Assembly: GCA_030549495.1 (NCBI GenBank)
Contig: JAUIRK010000643.1
Location: 310,001 to 374,000, forward strand
Length of the DNA stretch: 64,000 nt
DNA from: Nectonema munidae
Lineage: Eukaryota; Nematomorpha; Nectonematoida; Nectonematidae
Direction of reading: 5' to 3'
The notes beneath the pieces are model-generated. The model was not told the DNA's origin. It saw nothing but the letters and a program-made list of their open reading frames with translations, and did no database searches. Positions 32,826-44,314 of the stretch are shown in pieces (positions within the stretch are counted from its first letter, which is position 1; each line of letters begins with the position of its first letter). A program made the translations under genes and the position numbers.

Positions 32826-35065
32826 AGTGCTCCCTGTTTTTGCCTGTATGTGCTTGAGTGCTTCCTGTTTGGCCTACCTGTCTCTGAGTGCCCTCTGTTG
32901 GTGCTTGCCTGTGTTAAAGTGCTCCCTTTTTATGCCTGAATCTGTTATAGTGCTCCCTGTTTGAGCCTGCTTGTGTTTGAGTGCTCCCTTTTTGTGTCTG
33001 CCTGTTGTTTAAGTGCTCCCTGTTTGTGTCTGCCTGTGTTTGAGTGCCCCATATTTGTGCTTGCTTGTGTTTAAGTGCCTCTTGTTTGTGCCTGCCTGAG
33101 TTTGAGTCCTCCTTGTTTGTGCGTTCCTGTGTTTGAGTGGCCCCTGTTGGTGCTTGCCTTTTTTAAAGTGCTCCTTTTTTGTGTCTGAATCTGTTTAAGT
33201 GCTCCCTGTTTGTGCTTACGTGTTCCCTGTTTGTGCCTATCTGTGTTTAAGTCCTCCATGTTTGTGTTTAAGTCCTCCCTGTTTGTGACTGCCTGTGTTT
33301 GAGTGCTCCTTGTTTGGGTCTGCCTGTGTTATAGTGCCTCCTGTTTTTGCCTTCCTGGGTTTGAATGCCTCATGTTGGTACTTGCCTGTGTAAAAGTGCT
33401 CCCTTTTTCTGCCATTCTCTGTTTAAGTCTCCCTGTTTGAGCCTGCCTGGGTTTAAGTGCTCCCTATTTGAGCCTGCCTGTGTTTCTTGTTTGTGTCTGG
33501 CTGTGTTATAGTGCCTGCCTCTGTTTGAGTGCGTCCTGTTATTGCCTGCTTGTTGTTTAAGTTCTCACTGTTTGTGTCTGCCTGTGCTTGAGTTCCCCAT
33601 ATTTATGCCTGCCTTCTGTTTTTGCCTGCCAGTGTTTGAGTCCTCTTTGTTTGTGCATTCCTGTGTTTGAGTGGCCCCTGTTGGTGCTTGCCTGTCTTAA
33701 AGTGCTCCCTTTTTGTGCCTGAATCTGTTTAAGTGCTCCCTGTTTGTGCTTGCATGTGTTTAAGTGTTCCCTGTTTGTGCCTTCCGGTGTTTAGGTCCTC
33801 CCTGATTGTACCTGTCTGTGTTTGAGTGCTCCCTGTTGAACCTGCCGGTGTTTGAGTATTCCTTATTTGTGTCTGCTTGTGTTATAGTGCCACATGTTTG
33901 TGCCTGCCTCTATTTTAGTGCCTCATATTTTTGCCTGCTTTTTTGATTGCTTCCTTTGTTTGTATGCCCCCTGTTGGTGCTTGCCTGTGTTAAAGCGCTC
34001 TCTTTTTGTGCCTTAATCTGTTTAAGTGCTCCCTGTTTGTGCTTGCATGTGTTTAAATGTTCCTTGTGTGTGCCTGCCTGTGTTTAAGTCCTCCCTGTTT
34101 GCGCCTGCCTGTGTTTGAGTGCCCCATGTTTGTGTCTGCCTGTGTTATAGTGCCCCATGTGTGTTCCTGCCTGTTGTTTAAGTGCCCATTGTTGTGTCTG
34201 CCTGTGTTTGAAGGCCCCATATTTGTGCCTGCCTGTGTTTGAGTCCTCCTTGTTTGTGCGTTCCTGTGTTTGAGTTACCCCTATTGGTGCTTGCCTGTGT
34301 TAAAGTTCTCCCTTTTTGTGCGTGTCTCTGTTTTGCTCCATGTTTGTTCTTGCGTGTCTAATTGTTCCTTGTTTGTGCCTGCCTGTGTTTGAGTGCTTGC
34401 CTGACTGTGTTTGGGTGCTCCCTGTTGATTGAGTGATAGTTGCTTGCCTGTGTTAAAGTGATCCCTTTTTGTGACTGAATCCGTTTAAGTGCTCCTTATT
34501 TGTGCTTGCGTGTGTAAGTGTTCCCTGTGTTTAAGTCCTCCTTGTTTGAACCTGCCTGTGTTTGCGTGCTCCTTGTTTGTGTCTGCCTGTGTTATAGTGC
34601 CTCCTGTTTGTGCCTTCCTGTGTTTGAATGCCCCCTGTTGGTGCTTGCCTGTGTTAAAGTGCTCCCTTTTTGTGCCTGTCTCTATTTAAATGCTCCCTGT
34701 TTGTTCCTGCCTGTGTTGGGTTCTCCTCTTTGAATCTGCCTGTGTCCCTGTTTCTGTTTGCCTATTGTTTAAGTCCTACCTGAGTTTAAGTGCTACTTGT
34801 TTGTGAATGTTTTTGAGTGCTTCCTGTTGATTGAGTTCTCGTTGTTTGTTCCTGCCTGTGTTTGAGTGCTCCCTGTTTTTGCCTGTATGCCCCTGAGTGC
34901 TCGTCGTTTGTTCCTGACAGTGTTTGAGTGCTCCCTGTTTTTGCATGTATATGCTTGAGTGCTTCCTGTGTCTGAATGCCCTCTGTTGGTGCTTGCCTGT
35001 GCTAAAGTGCTCCCTTTTTATGCCTGAATCTGTTTAAGTGCTCCCTGTTTATGCCTGCATGTTGT
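32826..35065. repeat. 2.2-kb minisatellite, 31-32-bp unit with higher-order structure
   Basis: About 70 imperfect units of the type TGCCTGTGTTTGAGTGCTCC plus CTGTTTGTGCC follow one another. Variant units (GTTGGTGCTTGCCTGTGTTA, then TGAATCTGTTTAAGTGCTCC) recur in the same order, roughly every 160-350 bp, for example near 32897, 33138, 33385, 33680, 33970, 34280 and 34635, showing that blocks of several units were duplicated. Long open frames on both strands (34057-34242, 34489-34689, 33259-33071) follow from the repeat composition and are not genes. Strand asymmetry is strong: T/G/C-rich on plus, few A. Confidence 0.95.
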
Positions 35066-35467
35066 TTATTTTGACTGTGAAAAAAAAGTTCCTCTTTTAC
35101 AAATGAAAAATATTTAAATCTATAGCTTATCATCTATGATTACATTTAACATTTAGCTAAGATGGGTAGGAAATCTGAAAATTTAGAATAGGTCAGATTT
35201 ATCAAAAATGGCACAGGTGCCAATATGTGAGAATTTAGTCACTATCAAGATATTTTTAATTTAAATTGAATTTGTCCATCTTTTTCATTTTGTGTCAAAA
35301 AGATAATTTTTTAGATGAAGAACGTTGATAACTTTTTGTAATTAAACAATCAACATCACGAATGATTCATCAGAAAAAATCCTTTGAAATAAGATTGGTT
35401 GACAAACATTCAGGCTTGATAATAAAATACACGATACTGATAAAAAAAGTCTAAGATCACCAAGAAG

Positions 35468-35583
35468 ATATATCGTTGGCTCCCCTTACTTTTAAAATTG
35501 AAAGATAAACCTAGTCTTTTATAATTAATTTTTATCAAATTATGCACATACGAAACTAAAAGTAAGGGGAGCCAACGATATAT
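35468..35583. mobile_element. MITE with perfect 27-bp inverted repeats
   Basis: The arms 35468-35494 and 35557-35583 are exact reverse complements (ATATATCGTTGGCTCCCCTT plus ACTTTTA) around a 62-bp spacer. The outer ATAT may include a TA duplication, which would fit a Tc1/mariner-type element, but that cannot be proved. Identical arms suggest a young insertion. Confidence 0.8.
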
Positions 35584-35814
35584 TTAAAAAGAATAAATAT
35601 TTTTTGATTTGAACTTTTTTCGATTCTTTGATTATTCGACAAATATAATATTTAAAATCGTGCAAATTGCAAAGTATAGGTAATAACTTTTGTAACATCG
35701 TATGAGGTAGCAAAATATGAACAGAAAGTTTGATATTTTTTGATTTTTTAAAGAATATTTTTCGATTCTTTGATTACAGAATTTTATTTTGATTATTTTA
35801 TAAAATATATTATA

Positions 35815-36175
35815 TAGGTTGGAGATGAATTATCGCGGTATACAGGTTTGAGATGAACCAACGTAGTATACAGGTATAATGTATATAGGTAATAACTTAT
35901 GTAGCATCGTCTCCCCGAATGAGGTATATCAAATCTTACATCTAGCAGAATGTAAACAGAAAGTTGAACATTGTCTCCCTAATTATTTGTACATGGAATA
36001 GAACCCATCGTAGTATACAGGTTGAAGATGAATCATCGTAGTATACAGGTTGGAGATGAATCATCGTAGTATACAGGTTGGAGATGAATCATTGTAGTAT
36101 ATAGTTTGGAGATGAATCATCGTAGAATACAGGTTAGAGAATAATCATCGTAATATACGCGTTGGAGATATTATA
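35815..36175. repeat. 28-bp tandem repeat around a dispersed repeat
   Basis: The unit, GTAGTATACAGGTTGGAGAT plus GAATCATC, occurs about six times at 36005-36175 and in two diverged copies at 35815-35875. Between them (35880-36000) is a copy of the ATCGTCTCCCCGAATGAGG dispersed repeat. The unrelated copy at 6215-6420 has only one such motif at the same relative place, so the tandem array grew from the end of that repeat. Confidence 0.85.
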
Positions 36176-36479
36176 TATATATATCTTTTCATATTTGTGT
36201 TTATGACAGTATATATAAAGTTCAATCTGTATTTTCTAATTCTTTTAATTGTTGAACTTTTAATTATTATATATTAGTTCGTTATTTGGTCTGGAAAGTT
36301 CTACTAATGAATTAGTAATTACTACTTAAGTGGCTAGTAGAATTAGGGGGAATAAAACTATTTTAGTTTGATTTTCTTCTAATTTAATTAGTAAAATCTA
36401 CTAGTTAAGTTCTATTAATGAATTAGTAACTCTTCAACAAAGTCGCTAGTTTAGATCCATTCAAAATCTCCTAGACTTG

Positions 36480-36770
36480 ATAAAATTCTATCTATTTTCT
36501 TTAAAAAACTAGTTAATGTTATCACAGAAGCATTAACTCGTATAACAAATCTCTAGTCGAATGTAAGCTTCCATATTCGTGGAAAATAAGTAGTATCACA
36601 CCAAATTTTAAAGAAGGTAACAAAAATATCTTTCTAATTATAGACCTACATCAGTTAACTGCGTAGTTTTAAAGTTTTTAAGTCAATAATAATCAAAGAT
36701 AAAGTCTTCGTTCATCTTAATGAAAACAAATTGATATCAAAACATCAACGATATTTACAAAATTCGTTTT
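36480..36770 (+). mobile_element. LINE reverse-transcriptase fragment
   Basis: The plus strand keeps pieces of the first reverse-transcriptase block in different frames: SSITPNFKEGNKN, then YRPTSVNCVVLKFLS and HLNENKLISKHQ. These match the order IxPIxKxGxxxxxxNYRPIS...LxxxxxLxxxQ of Jockey/CR1-like LINEs. No YADD box follows and the copy is short and broken. Confidence 0.7.
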
Positions 36771-36779
36771 TTTATTCGA

Positions 36780-38600
36780 TATTTACAAAAATACATAACT
36801 TTATTTATAAGTGTATAAATTTTAATTATATATTTTTAATTATAATTATATATATTTAATACCTTAGACAGAGAAAGAATCTTGAAAATAATATTTGGAA
36901 TTTCAAAAAAACGAAGAAATAAGGAAGGCACCAAAGGAAGTTAGGAAAAAAGTGCCCTTATTGCCTTGTCTGGCTACCATCCTGAGTGTGTATAACTTTC
37001 ACTTACTTTTAAATATAGAAATTTGAAATATTCAAGCACAAAAGATCTTAGAAATAAAAAAAATTTCAATAATATATATGTGATACAAAATTATCTACCC
37101 AAAAAATCATCAAAATAACAAGACTACAAGGTCTTGTAAATTGGTTTAATTTTAAAGAAAAATTGATGAATGTATTTAACTTTTAAAGGAGATATTTTTT
37201 TAAACTTTTTTGGGTCAGTATAAAGTTTTTCTAATAAATTTTTCTCAATGTTTCTTGAATAAATACTAAACTTTAGTAGCAGCATAAGATGTACTTTTTA
37301 CTTTGGATAACACGAAATTAACATTATTCAAAAATTTCTAATATGTTTACATTGTGATGTTTAGTTAAGGTTAATGTAACACATTTTATCTTATTTGTCC
37401 ATTTTTAATAGGAAATTAATTTCTTGTAGTTTTCATGTGATATGGAGAGTAATTTAAAAGGAAATCATTAATTGAAAAAGGAAAATTATAAAGAAACCTT
37501 TCAGAATTTTCGAAAGGGCAGTCCCCCATAGAGGTATTTTTACTCATATAGAAGTATTTTCATCCCATTTTTAAGTGTACTTTATTTGTTAACATACGTG
37601 TAGGGAGTGTTATTCATATTTTAAGAAAATATGATATACTGTGTTACTAAAAAAAAACTCAACACAGGTCATTTTCATATATCATAAAATCGTTCAATAT
37701 TATAGTTCGATATATATGTCAACGTGTGTGTCTTTTAAAGCACCATGTTCATTGATTTTTTGTTAACCTAGCTGCTATTCAGTTCTTGGACTTGCAATTT
37801 TTTAGAAGAAACTAACAAATTTTTGTCAGTTACCTTATTTTTCACATATTGTAAAAATATGGTTTGTCATCGAATACCTCATTCTTTTTACGAACGAAAA
37901 TCCCTTTCGTGGGTTTTTTTTTATATATTTGTTTTTATTCTATTTTTTTTTATTCGTTTTTTTTATTTATATATTTGTTATATTTTAGCTAGCTATTTTA
38001 TTTAAAAATAATAAAAATTTGTTCAAAATCTATTTAAAATTTTTTTTTTTGAATTATTATTTAATTTTTCATTAAATATAATGTCTTCTGAACTTAGTAT
38101 TATTAAATCTTTCATGGGTGAATTTAAATTTTTCACCGATAATACAAATATGATTCTTACTATACTTTAGCAACGTCCCATCTCAGGCATCGTGCGAGCC
38201 CTTAATTTCGGTCCTGGCAAAATGAGCTGACAGAAAAGCTTACAAAAAAACTTTAATAACTTTTAAAATAATCAATGAATTGACTTGAAATTTTAAATAC
38301 TAATAAAACATTATAAAATATATAATTTTGTAAAGTTACATAAGAATCTAACCAATAGATTTTATATTATGATCACTCAAAATTCGGAAATTTTTTCGGT
38401 AGCCATTTTTATGGTAAAATAAGCTGACAGAATCTACAGCCATTTTATCGGTTTTTTAAAAATGGAGATTTTCGTAATTATCTTATTCCTTTGATTTTCA
38501 AATTTCATTTCATTTCATTTCATTTTTACTACTCGTAAGTTCTCTAAACAATCTTTACAAGTTTTTTTACTTTCTATTTTATTTTTATCTTATAGTTTTA
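36780..38600. other. AT-rich intergenic sequence
   Basis: No gene was recognised. The plus-strand frame at 37823-38005 is a Phe/Ile-rich chance frame caused by long T runs. Confidence 0.4.
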
Positions 38601-38610
38601 ATATTGATAT

Positions 38611-38810
38611 TAGAGCCTCATGGTTGTTAGGGTGTACCTCTCAGCTTAACAGTTGAAGGTCAGGGGTTCGATCCCCAAGGCTCCCAATGCTAAAAAAACA
38701 AATTCACAAAAACTGTGATTAATCATCTTAAATTTGTAAAAGCCTCATGCCAGCTTTCTAAATCCTTGCATTTTACAAGCTGTGTCAAATAAAACAACAA
38801 CAACAACAAC
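38611..38810 (+). repeat. tRNA-derived SINE with target duplication and (AAC)n tail
   Basis: It starts TAGAGCCTCATGGTTGTTAG and has a B box GGGGTTCGATCCCC. The tail is AAAACAACAACAACAACAAC. The flanks are identical 11-bp repeats AATATTGATAT at 38600-38610 and 38811-38821. Target duplication plus tail show LINE-mediated retroposition. The copy at 3785-3935 is older. Confidence 0.9.
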
Positions 38811-38865
38811 AATATTGATATCACATGACATTTTTAACTTCCAATTTTTATATGAAACTTTTCTA

Positions 38866-39720
38866 AACAATTCTGTAAGATAATTATTTTCTTCATACAT
38901 GTGAAATATTAATATTTTTTAGAACAGCTTTTTACCTTTTACAATTCTGTAAGATAATTTTTTTTTTGTTATTATCTTCACACATGTGAAATATTAATAT
39001 TTTTTAGAACAGCTTTTTACCTTTTACAATTCTGTAAGATCATTATTTTCTTTTTGTTATTATCTTCACACATGTGAAATATTAATATTTTTTAGAACAG
39101 CTTTTTACCTTTTACAATTCTGTAAGATAATTATTTTCTTTGTGTTATTATCTTCACACATCTGAAATTTTAATGTTTTTTTTAGAACAGCTTTTTACCT
39201 TTTACAATTCTGTAAGATAATTATTTTCTTTTTGTTATTATCTTCACACATGTGAAATATTAATGTTTTTTTAGAACAGCTTTTTACCTTTTACAATTCT
39301 GTAAGATAATTATTTTCTTTTTGTTATTATCTTCACACATGTGAAATATTAATATTTTTTAGAAAAGCTTTTTACCTTTTACAATTCTGAAAGATAATTA
39401 TTTCTATATTTTCCTTTTGTTACTATCTTATGTGAAATATTAATATTTTTTTAGAACAGCTTTTTACCTTTTACAATTCTGAAAGATAATTATTTCTATA
39501 TTTTCGTTTTGTTATTATCTTATGTGAAATTAATATTTTTTAGAACAGCTTTTTACCTTTTACAATTCTGTAAGATAATTATTTCTATCTTTTCGTTTTA
39601 TTATCTTTACATGTGAAATATTAAAATTTTTTAGAACAGCTTTTTACATTTCAATTCTGTAAGATAATTATTTCTATCTTTTCGTTTTGTTATTATCTTA
39701 TGTGAAGTATTAATATTTCA
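38866..39720. repeat. 88-bp tandem satellite, about nine units
   Basis: The marker AGAACAGCTTTTTACCTTTT (or AGAAAAGC) recurs at 38921, 39006, 39094, 39184, 39273, 39361, 39453, 39542 and 39633, giving spacings of 85-92 bp. Each unit also carries ACAATTCTGTAAGATAATTA and a TTATCTTCACACATGTGAAA segment with the palindrome CACATGTG. The last units lose part of the CACACATG segment. Nothing coding. Confidence 0.95.
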
Positions 39721-39896
39721 TTTAATATTTTAATAATTAGTCTGAATTCAATCTTTCATTCTCTTTTGCATCTCATCTTACTTCATCATGTATTGTCATA
39801 TCCAATGATCATTACATCATATAATGCCATCATCATAAATTTTTTATATTCAAGCTTTTAAAAGTAAATCTTACTTGTATAAATTATTGGTTTTCG

Positions 39897-39909
39897 CCCC
39901 CCCCCCCCC
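39897..39909. repeat. 13-base C homopolymer
   Basis: A run of 13 C, preceded by TTTTCG and followed by TGAAAACACATTGGACCCCC, lies at a hAT-like terminus (GGATGTGCGCC near 39945). Length is likely variable or imprecise in the assembly. Confidence 0.8.
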
Positions 39910-40110
39910 TGAAAACACATTGGACCCCCTAGTCTCCGGATGTGCGCCATGACAATGGTTATCTTGTAGACTATAATTTCAAAGATTAAGATCAACTTTT
40001 TTACACTTTGAAATAGTTTATCCTAAAGATATCCTGAATTCCTATATTTTCTATTATCATGGAAGAATATTCAAAATGAATTAAATAAACATTTCCTTAT
40101 CTTGTAGTAG

Positions 40111-40165
40111 TTAACCCATGTATGCCTAATTTTTCTTTAATAAACGCAGACGATAGTTTTTTTCA
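40111..40165. mobile_element. piggyBac-type MITE fragment
   Basis: GTTAACCCATGTATGCCTAA followed by AAACGCAGACGATAGTTTTT is the left end of the TTAACCC/CAGACGAT MITE group. The right end was not found. Confidence 0.5.
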
Positions 40166-40779
40166 TTGTAATTAATATGAATTTCGAAAATCCTCTCCTC
40201 GTCCTGTGCATAGATTGGTAAAGGTAATGTAGTTTGATCTATATTATTTTGAAATGTGCTTAGGGTTAAAATCAACCTAACATTTTACCTTCTATGTGCT
40301 ACATTAACTATTTATTTCTGGAAATTCAAATGATGAATTATTATTCAGAAAAAAAATTCCCAGTGTATTGGCTATTTGCATCATTTTTTCTCCAAATTTA
40401 GATTTTTTAAAAAATGTGAAAAATGATGATAAAATAAATTGGACAAACTTTATGATTTCACAATTTTAATTTAACCTATTTCTATAATTTTTTTATACGC
40501 TCTTATAAAAATTTCGTTGCATATTTTATCTCCTTCAAATTGCATCGCCTTGACGTGGTGAAGGAGCTTATACCGGTATCGGTTACTAAATGATGCAGAA
40601 ATGAAAATCTTTTTAATTCAAATGTTATAATTTTATAACTATTTTTAGACATGACACAATGGTTATCTTGTAGACCATAATTTAGAAGATTAAGAATTGT
40701 AATGATTATTACATTGTATCAATAAATAACTTCGATGTTTTTGAATTTAACTCTTTAACCGGATCTTCCCTTTCTAACT

Positions 40780-41262
40780 TTCACAACCAGTTCATCCAAG
40801 CTGGGATTGACAATCTCAATTGCAGATTTGACTCGAAGTTGTTGAATGACTGTGTGCACTTGGATCCCAGAAATTGATCGAAAAAGTAAGAAGAATTGGT
40901 AACTTATGGAGACACGGAAGTGATGGATGTGGCTCGATTTTTCAAACAAGATGTGATGTCCACTGTATGTGCCTTTCGAAATTTCAAATGTGGATATTTA
41001 TCAACTGACTATGAAAACTTTTTACAAGTTATTAATATATTCCCTGTTTCCACGGCTGAATGCGAACGTGGGTTTAGTTCGATGAATGACATCTGTACAT
41101 CAGAACGTAATCAGATGAGTGTACGCGCATTTGATGCTGTTCTTTTTCTGAATATCAATGGACCCCCTATTTCACGGGTAGATTTTACAAAATACGTTCA
41201 CACTTGGTTAAAAAACCATCGATCTGCAATCAGTCAGGATCGAAAGACAGATGATGTGTGTG
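40780..41262 (+). mobile_element. hAT transposase C-terminal remnant
   Basis: The frame from about 40896 contains VTYGDTEVMDVARFF, then YENFLQVINIFPVSTAECER, GFSSMNDICTSERNQM and LFLNINGPP. The AECERGFSxMNxIxTxxRN block is the hAT dimerisation (hATC) region, similar to ZNF862/KIAA1586-like proteins. Upstream, interrupted frames read CRFDSKLLNDCVHLDPRN, the segment before it. The remnant ends where the MITE at 41263 was inserted. N-terminal parts are missing. Confidence 0.85.
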
Positions 41263-41499
41263 CAGTGGCGGATCGAGAAATTTCTTATAGGGGGGCCGAA
41301 ATCTATTAATTTTTTTTGCAATTTTGCTAAAAGTCTTCAGAGAATACGACAATTACCTATGTTTTCATATTTATAACATTATTTTGCCATGAATAAATTG
41401 CAAAATTTTATTTTTTTATACATGTAAGGGTATACATTATTAAGGGTAATTTTCGAAACCATTTTTCATAGGGGAGAGGCGCCCTTAGATTCGCCAATG
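41263..41499. mobile_element. hAT-type MITE inserted in the hAT remnant
   Basis: The ends are CAGTGGCGGATCGAG and the inverted CATTGGCGAATC, with 8-bp flanks TGTGTGTG at 41255-41262 and 41500-41507. It is 237 bp long. The flanks are low complexity, so the duplication is slightly less certain than at 32311. Confidence 0.75.
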
Positions 41500-41509
41500 T
41501 GTGTGTGCC

Positions 41510-43660
41510 TTGTCTTCAGCACCTACTTTTTTCAACAAAGTGAATTTCGAAAAATTTTTCGTTCCACTTTTTTATGTTAAAATAAATTTTAAAATTGTAA
41601 ATTGTAATTCTTTCTATCGAGTAAGTAGGCCATTCAATAATATAGCCTAACTTGTAGTTTCAGTGTTTGTCATGACCCATATTTATAAGAATTCTCACTG
41701 ACACTTTTTTGATATATAGAACGTATGGTATCATGTAGTAGCATGTAGCTTTAGACATGCATACAAGCACTGATCTTTTTTGTAGAAGTAGACCTCATGG
41801 GACGTTTCCTACAACGTTTATGTGTTTCTATGTAAGGGGTGACTCCACACAGCAGACCATTCCCCTCCCCCCCCCTTCAGTGAAAATTTTCTACTTCGCA
41901 CCCTGAACTAATGAAGTCATATTTTTTGAGCTTCCCATATAAACTTTAAATGAAATTTTCATTCTTTCAGTTTTTTTTTCTAAGCCAAAACTTTTTTTCA
42001 TTTTTCTTAAACATTTGATAATTTAATATCTCTAAAACTTTTCACTCAGTTTAACTTAGATAAATAGGTCTATAATTTATTAACAACTTTTCACGCTTGT
42101 TAAGGGACGTCATATATACATGATCCCTGCAAAATATAGTAAATACAAGTTATCAAAAAAATCTTTAGAATATTAAATAAATAGAAAAAAGTAAAGTTGT
42201 GTTTTTAAATTTTAGACATGAAAATAAACCTATTAGTTAAATAGTTCCTATTCTCTTCTGAATTAAATTTTATAAAATGATAGGTTTTCGCCAATAAAAA
42301 TATTAATTTTAGTATGTTGTAGATTGATATAAGAAAAACTAGTGTTCTAACAATATTTCATTTGGATGATTTTTTAATTATATGAAAAAATTTTGTTCAC
42401 TTATAAAATTTTCAAGCACTTGAAAAATGCGTTTAAGACAGGGCATGAAAATAACTTTTTTTTAATATCAATAACCTTTGTTAAGTACAATTCATTACAA
42501 AGTCCTTCTATAGATTTCGTTTTCTTGTATTTAATTTAAAAAGAAAATTCTATTTTTTTGAAATTCTTTAGCATTTTAACCTAATGAAAATTAAAAATTT
42601 TAGTTACCTAAAGGGACCTCAGGTGCAATAATTGTGAGTTGTGTCAACTGCATAGAAGAAACAAAAAAATATATAAAGAAAGTGAAAAAATCTTTTAAAT
42701 GGGGGTCATTTTTGATCACAATCTCACTTCGAATTAAAATAGAACTTTACCGAAACGATTGGAATTAAAAAAAGGCAAATTATATAAAATTTTATATTTT
42801 TCTTTTAAAAAGTATATATAAGCGTTTTAGAGTCATTTTTAGCCCCATTGAAATTTGAAACTCAAAATTATAGTGTTTATATAATTTCTTTTATTCAGTA
42901 AATCTAGACAAAAACACCAAACTTTTAGTTTTACATATAAAAAATAATCAGTAAAAGTCTGCGGATATTCAATAGTGGTGAGTCGTTTTAATTTATTTTC
43001 TGGAAAATATTATACATAAAAACAGAATAATACATTAAAATTAAAGTTATCTCTACTTGCCTTCAATCTTCAGGTTTTAGTGTACTTATTATATAAAACA
43101 AAGGTGTACAATTAAATAGAATAGTTTTCAAAAAAAATTGAGAAATATGTCAAAAGTATATTGTAAAATCATTTTAGCATAAACACGATTTTTTTATTTG
43201 GGAATAATCTAACATTTTCTAAATTTGTTAATTTAAGTTATTTTATAATAAAATTTAAATATATTTACTTGTTAAGAAATTTTAAAGTTTTTATTTATAT
43301 TTTGTTTAATTTTATTTTTTTTCTTTGAAAAATAAAAAATTTTGCTTTAATTTTTTCGCATAGACATTTCAATCCTTATCGAGGTGACAAAATGGTTCAC
43401 AATTATAAAAATTTTGCATTCTTATCATCAGAATGAGGTCTTTGACATAACTTTATAGATTAAGATGATATTTTTCTGAATAAGAAACTCGAGATTTATA
43501 TGTATGTCAAGTTTCATGTTCATATCTTATTTTCACCAATAAAATATTTTTTATCATATATCATGTGTATAATGCGAGATTCTTTAAAATATTGACAATA
43601 AATTTGAAGGAATATTTTTTCAGTATAAAAAGTTTTAGGAAGAAAGTATAGAAAGTTTTA
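41510..43660. other. AT-rich intergenic sequence
   Basis: No gene or well-defined repeat was recognised. A C-rich run near 41865-41877 and a GGGTGACTCCACACAGCAG segment near 41837 may be a MITE end. Confidence 0.4.
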
Positions 43661-43664
43661 GGCT

Positions 43665-43795
43665 TGCTATGTGCATGTTTACAAATGATTGGGAAGACAA
43701 GGTTCAATTTTTTGTTGACATTTTCCTAGATGTAAGATTTGATATACCTCATTTGGGGAGACGATGTTACAAAAGTTATTACATAAAAGTCCAAA
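43665..43795 (-). repeat. dispersed repeat (ATCGTCTC family), inverted copy
   Basis: On the minus strand it reads ACATCGTCTCCCCAAATGAG, then TATATCAAATCTTACATCTA, matching the copies at 6215 and 35880. Confidence 0.75.
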
Positions 43796-44119
43796 TTTCT
43801 ACATTTTACTACATTGACTGATTTATCATGGTGTCAACTTCAAAGTAGGTCCAGTGGCAATTTAGCTAAAACTTGACAAATGTTGACATAAGGGGGAGGG
43901 AGGTTGACAAAGGATTTAACCCTTTCAGTCCGAGAAATTTTTTTTCTTATTTTTTATCTTTTTATATATTGCATGTTCTTAAAATTATGTTTTCAAGAGA
44001 ACTGGAATATGAGAGAACTAGATTTTCTCATCTTCTGTCACAGTGATTCTATTTCTCTTTCTGTCTCCTTTTCTGTTTTTCTCTTCCGCTTTCTCTGCTA
44101 AAACGAGCTCTCTTCTCTC

Positions 44120-44314
44120 CAGTGGCGTAGCTAGGTTGGGTCATGAGGGGCCGTGCCCTCTTCCCCCTTGTGTACCTCATTGTGCCCCCCATGCAACTTA
44201 TGCGATATCCATTTTGAAAAATTTCTCCAATAAAAGGATCAACAAAGTATAAATAATGTTGCTCAAGTTTTAAAATTGTGCCTCTCTATCAACATTTTTC
44301 TGACTACGCCACTG
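44120..44314. mobile_element. hAT-type MITE inside repeat copy 2
   Basis: The ends are CAGTGGCGTAGCTAG and the inverted CAGTGGCGTAGTCAG. Flanks CTTCTCTC (44112-44119) and CTTCCCTC (44315-44322) differ at one base and mark the original 8-bp duplication. Confidence 0.85.

Noticed and set aside
34057-34733. Cys-rich open frames on the plus strand and Gln/Thr-rich frames on the minus strand
   Set aside because: They lie wholly in the minisatellite and their repeat motifs follow the 31-32-bp DNA unit; there is no start context or splice structure.
37823-38005. Hydrophobic 60-residue frame
   Set aside because: It is a by-product of poly(T)-rich DNA with Phe/Leu/Ile codons; no start context or neighbours.
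35815-39720. CRISPR-like arrays
   Set aside because: The 28-bp and 88-bp repeats are contiguous tandem arrays without unique spacers, and the genome is eukaryotic.
44043-44252. Plus-strand frame with a hydrophobic start resembling a signal peptide
   Set aside because: It begins in a CT-rich simple stretch and runs into a hAT MITE; the parallel copy at 25 kb does not keep the frame.
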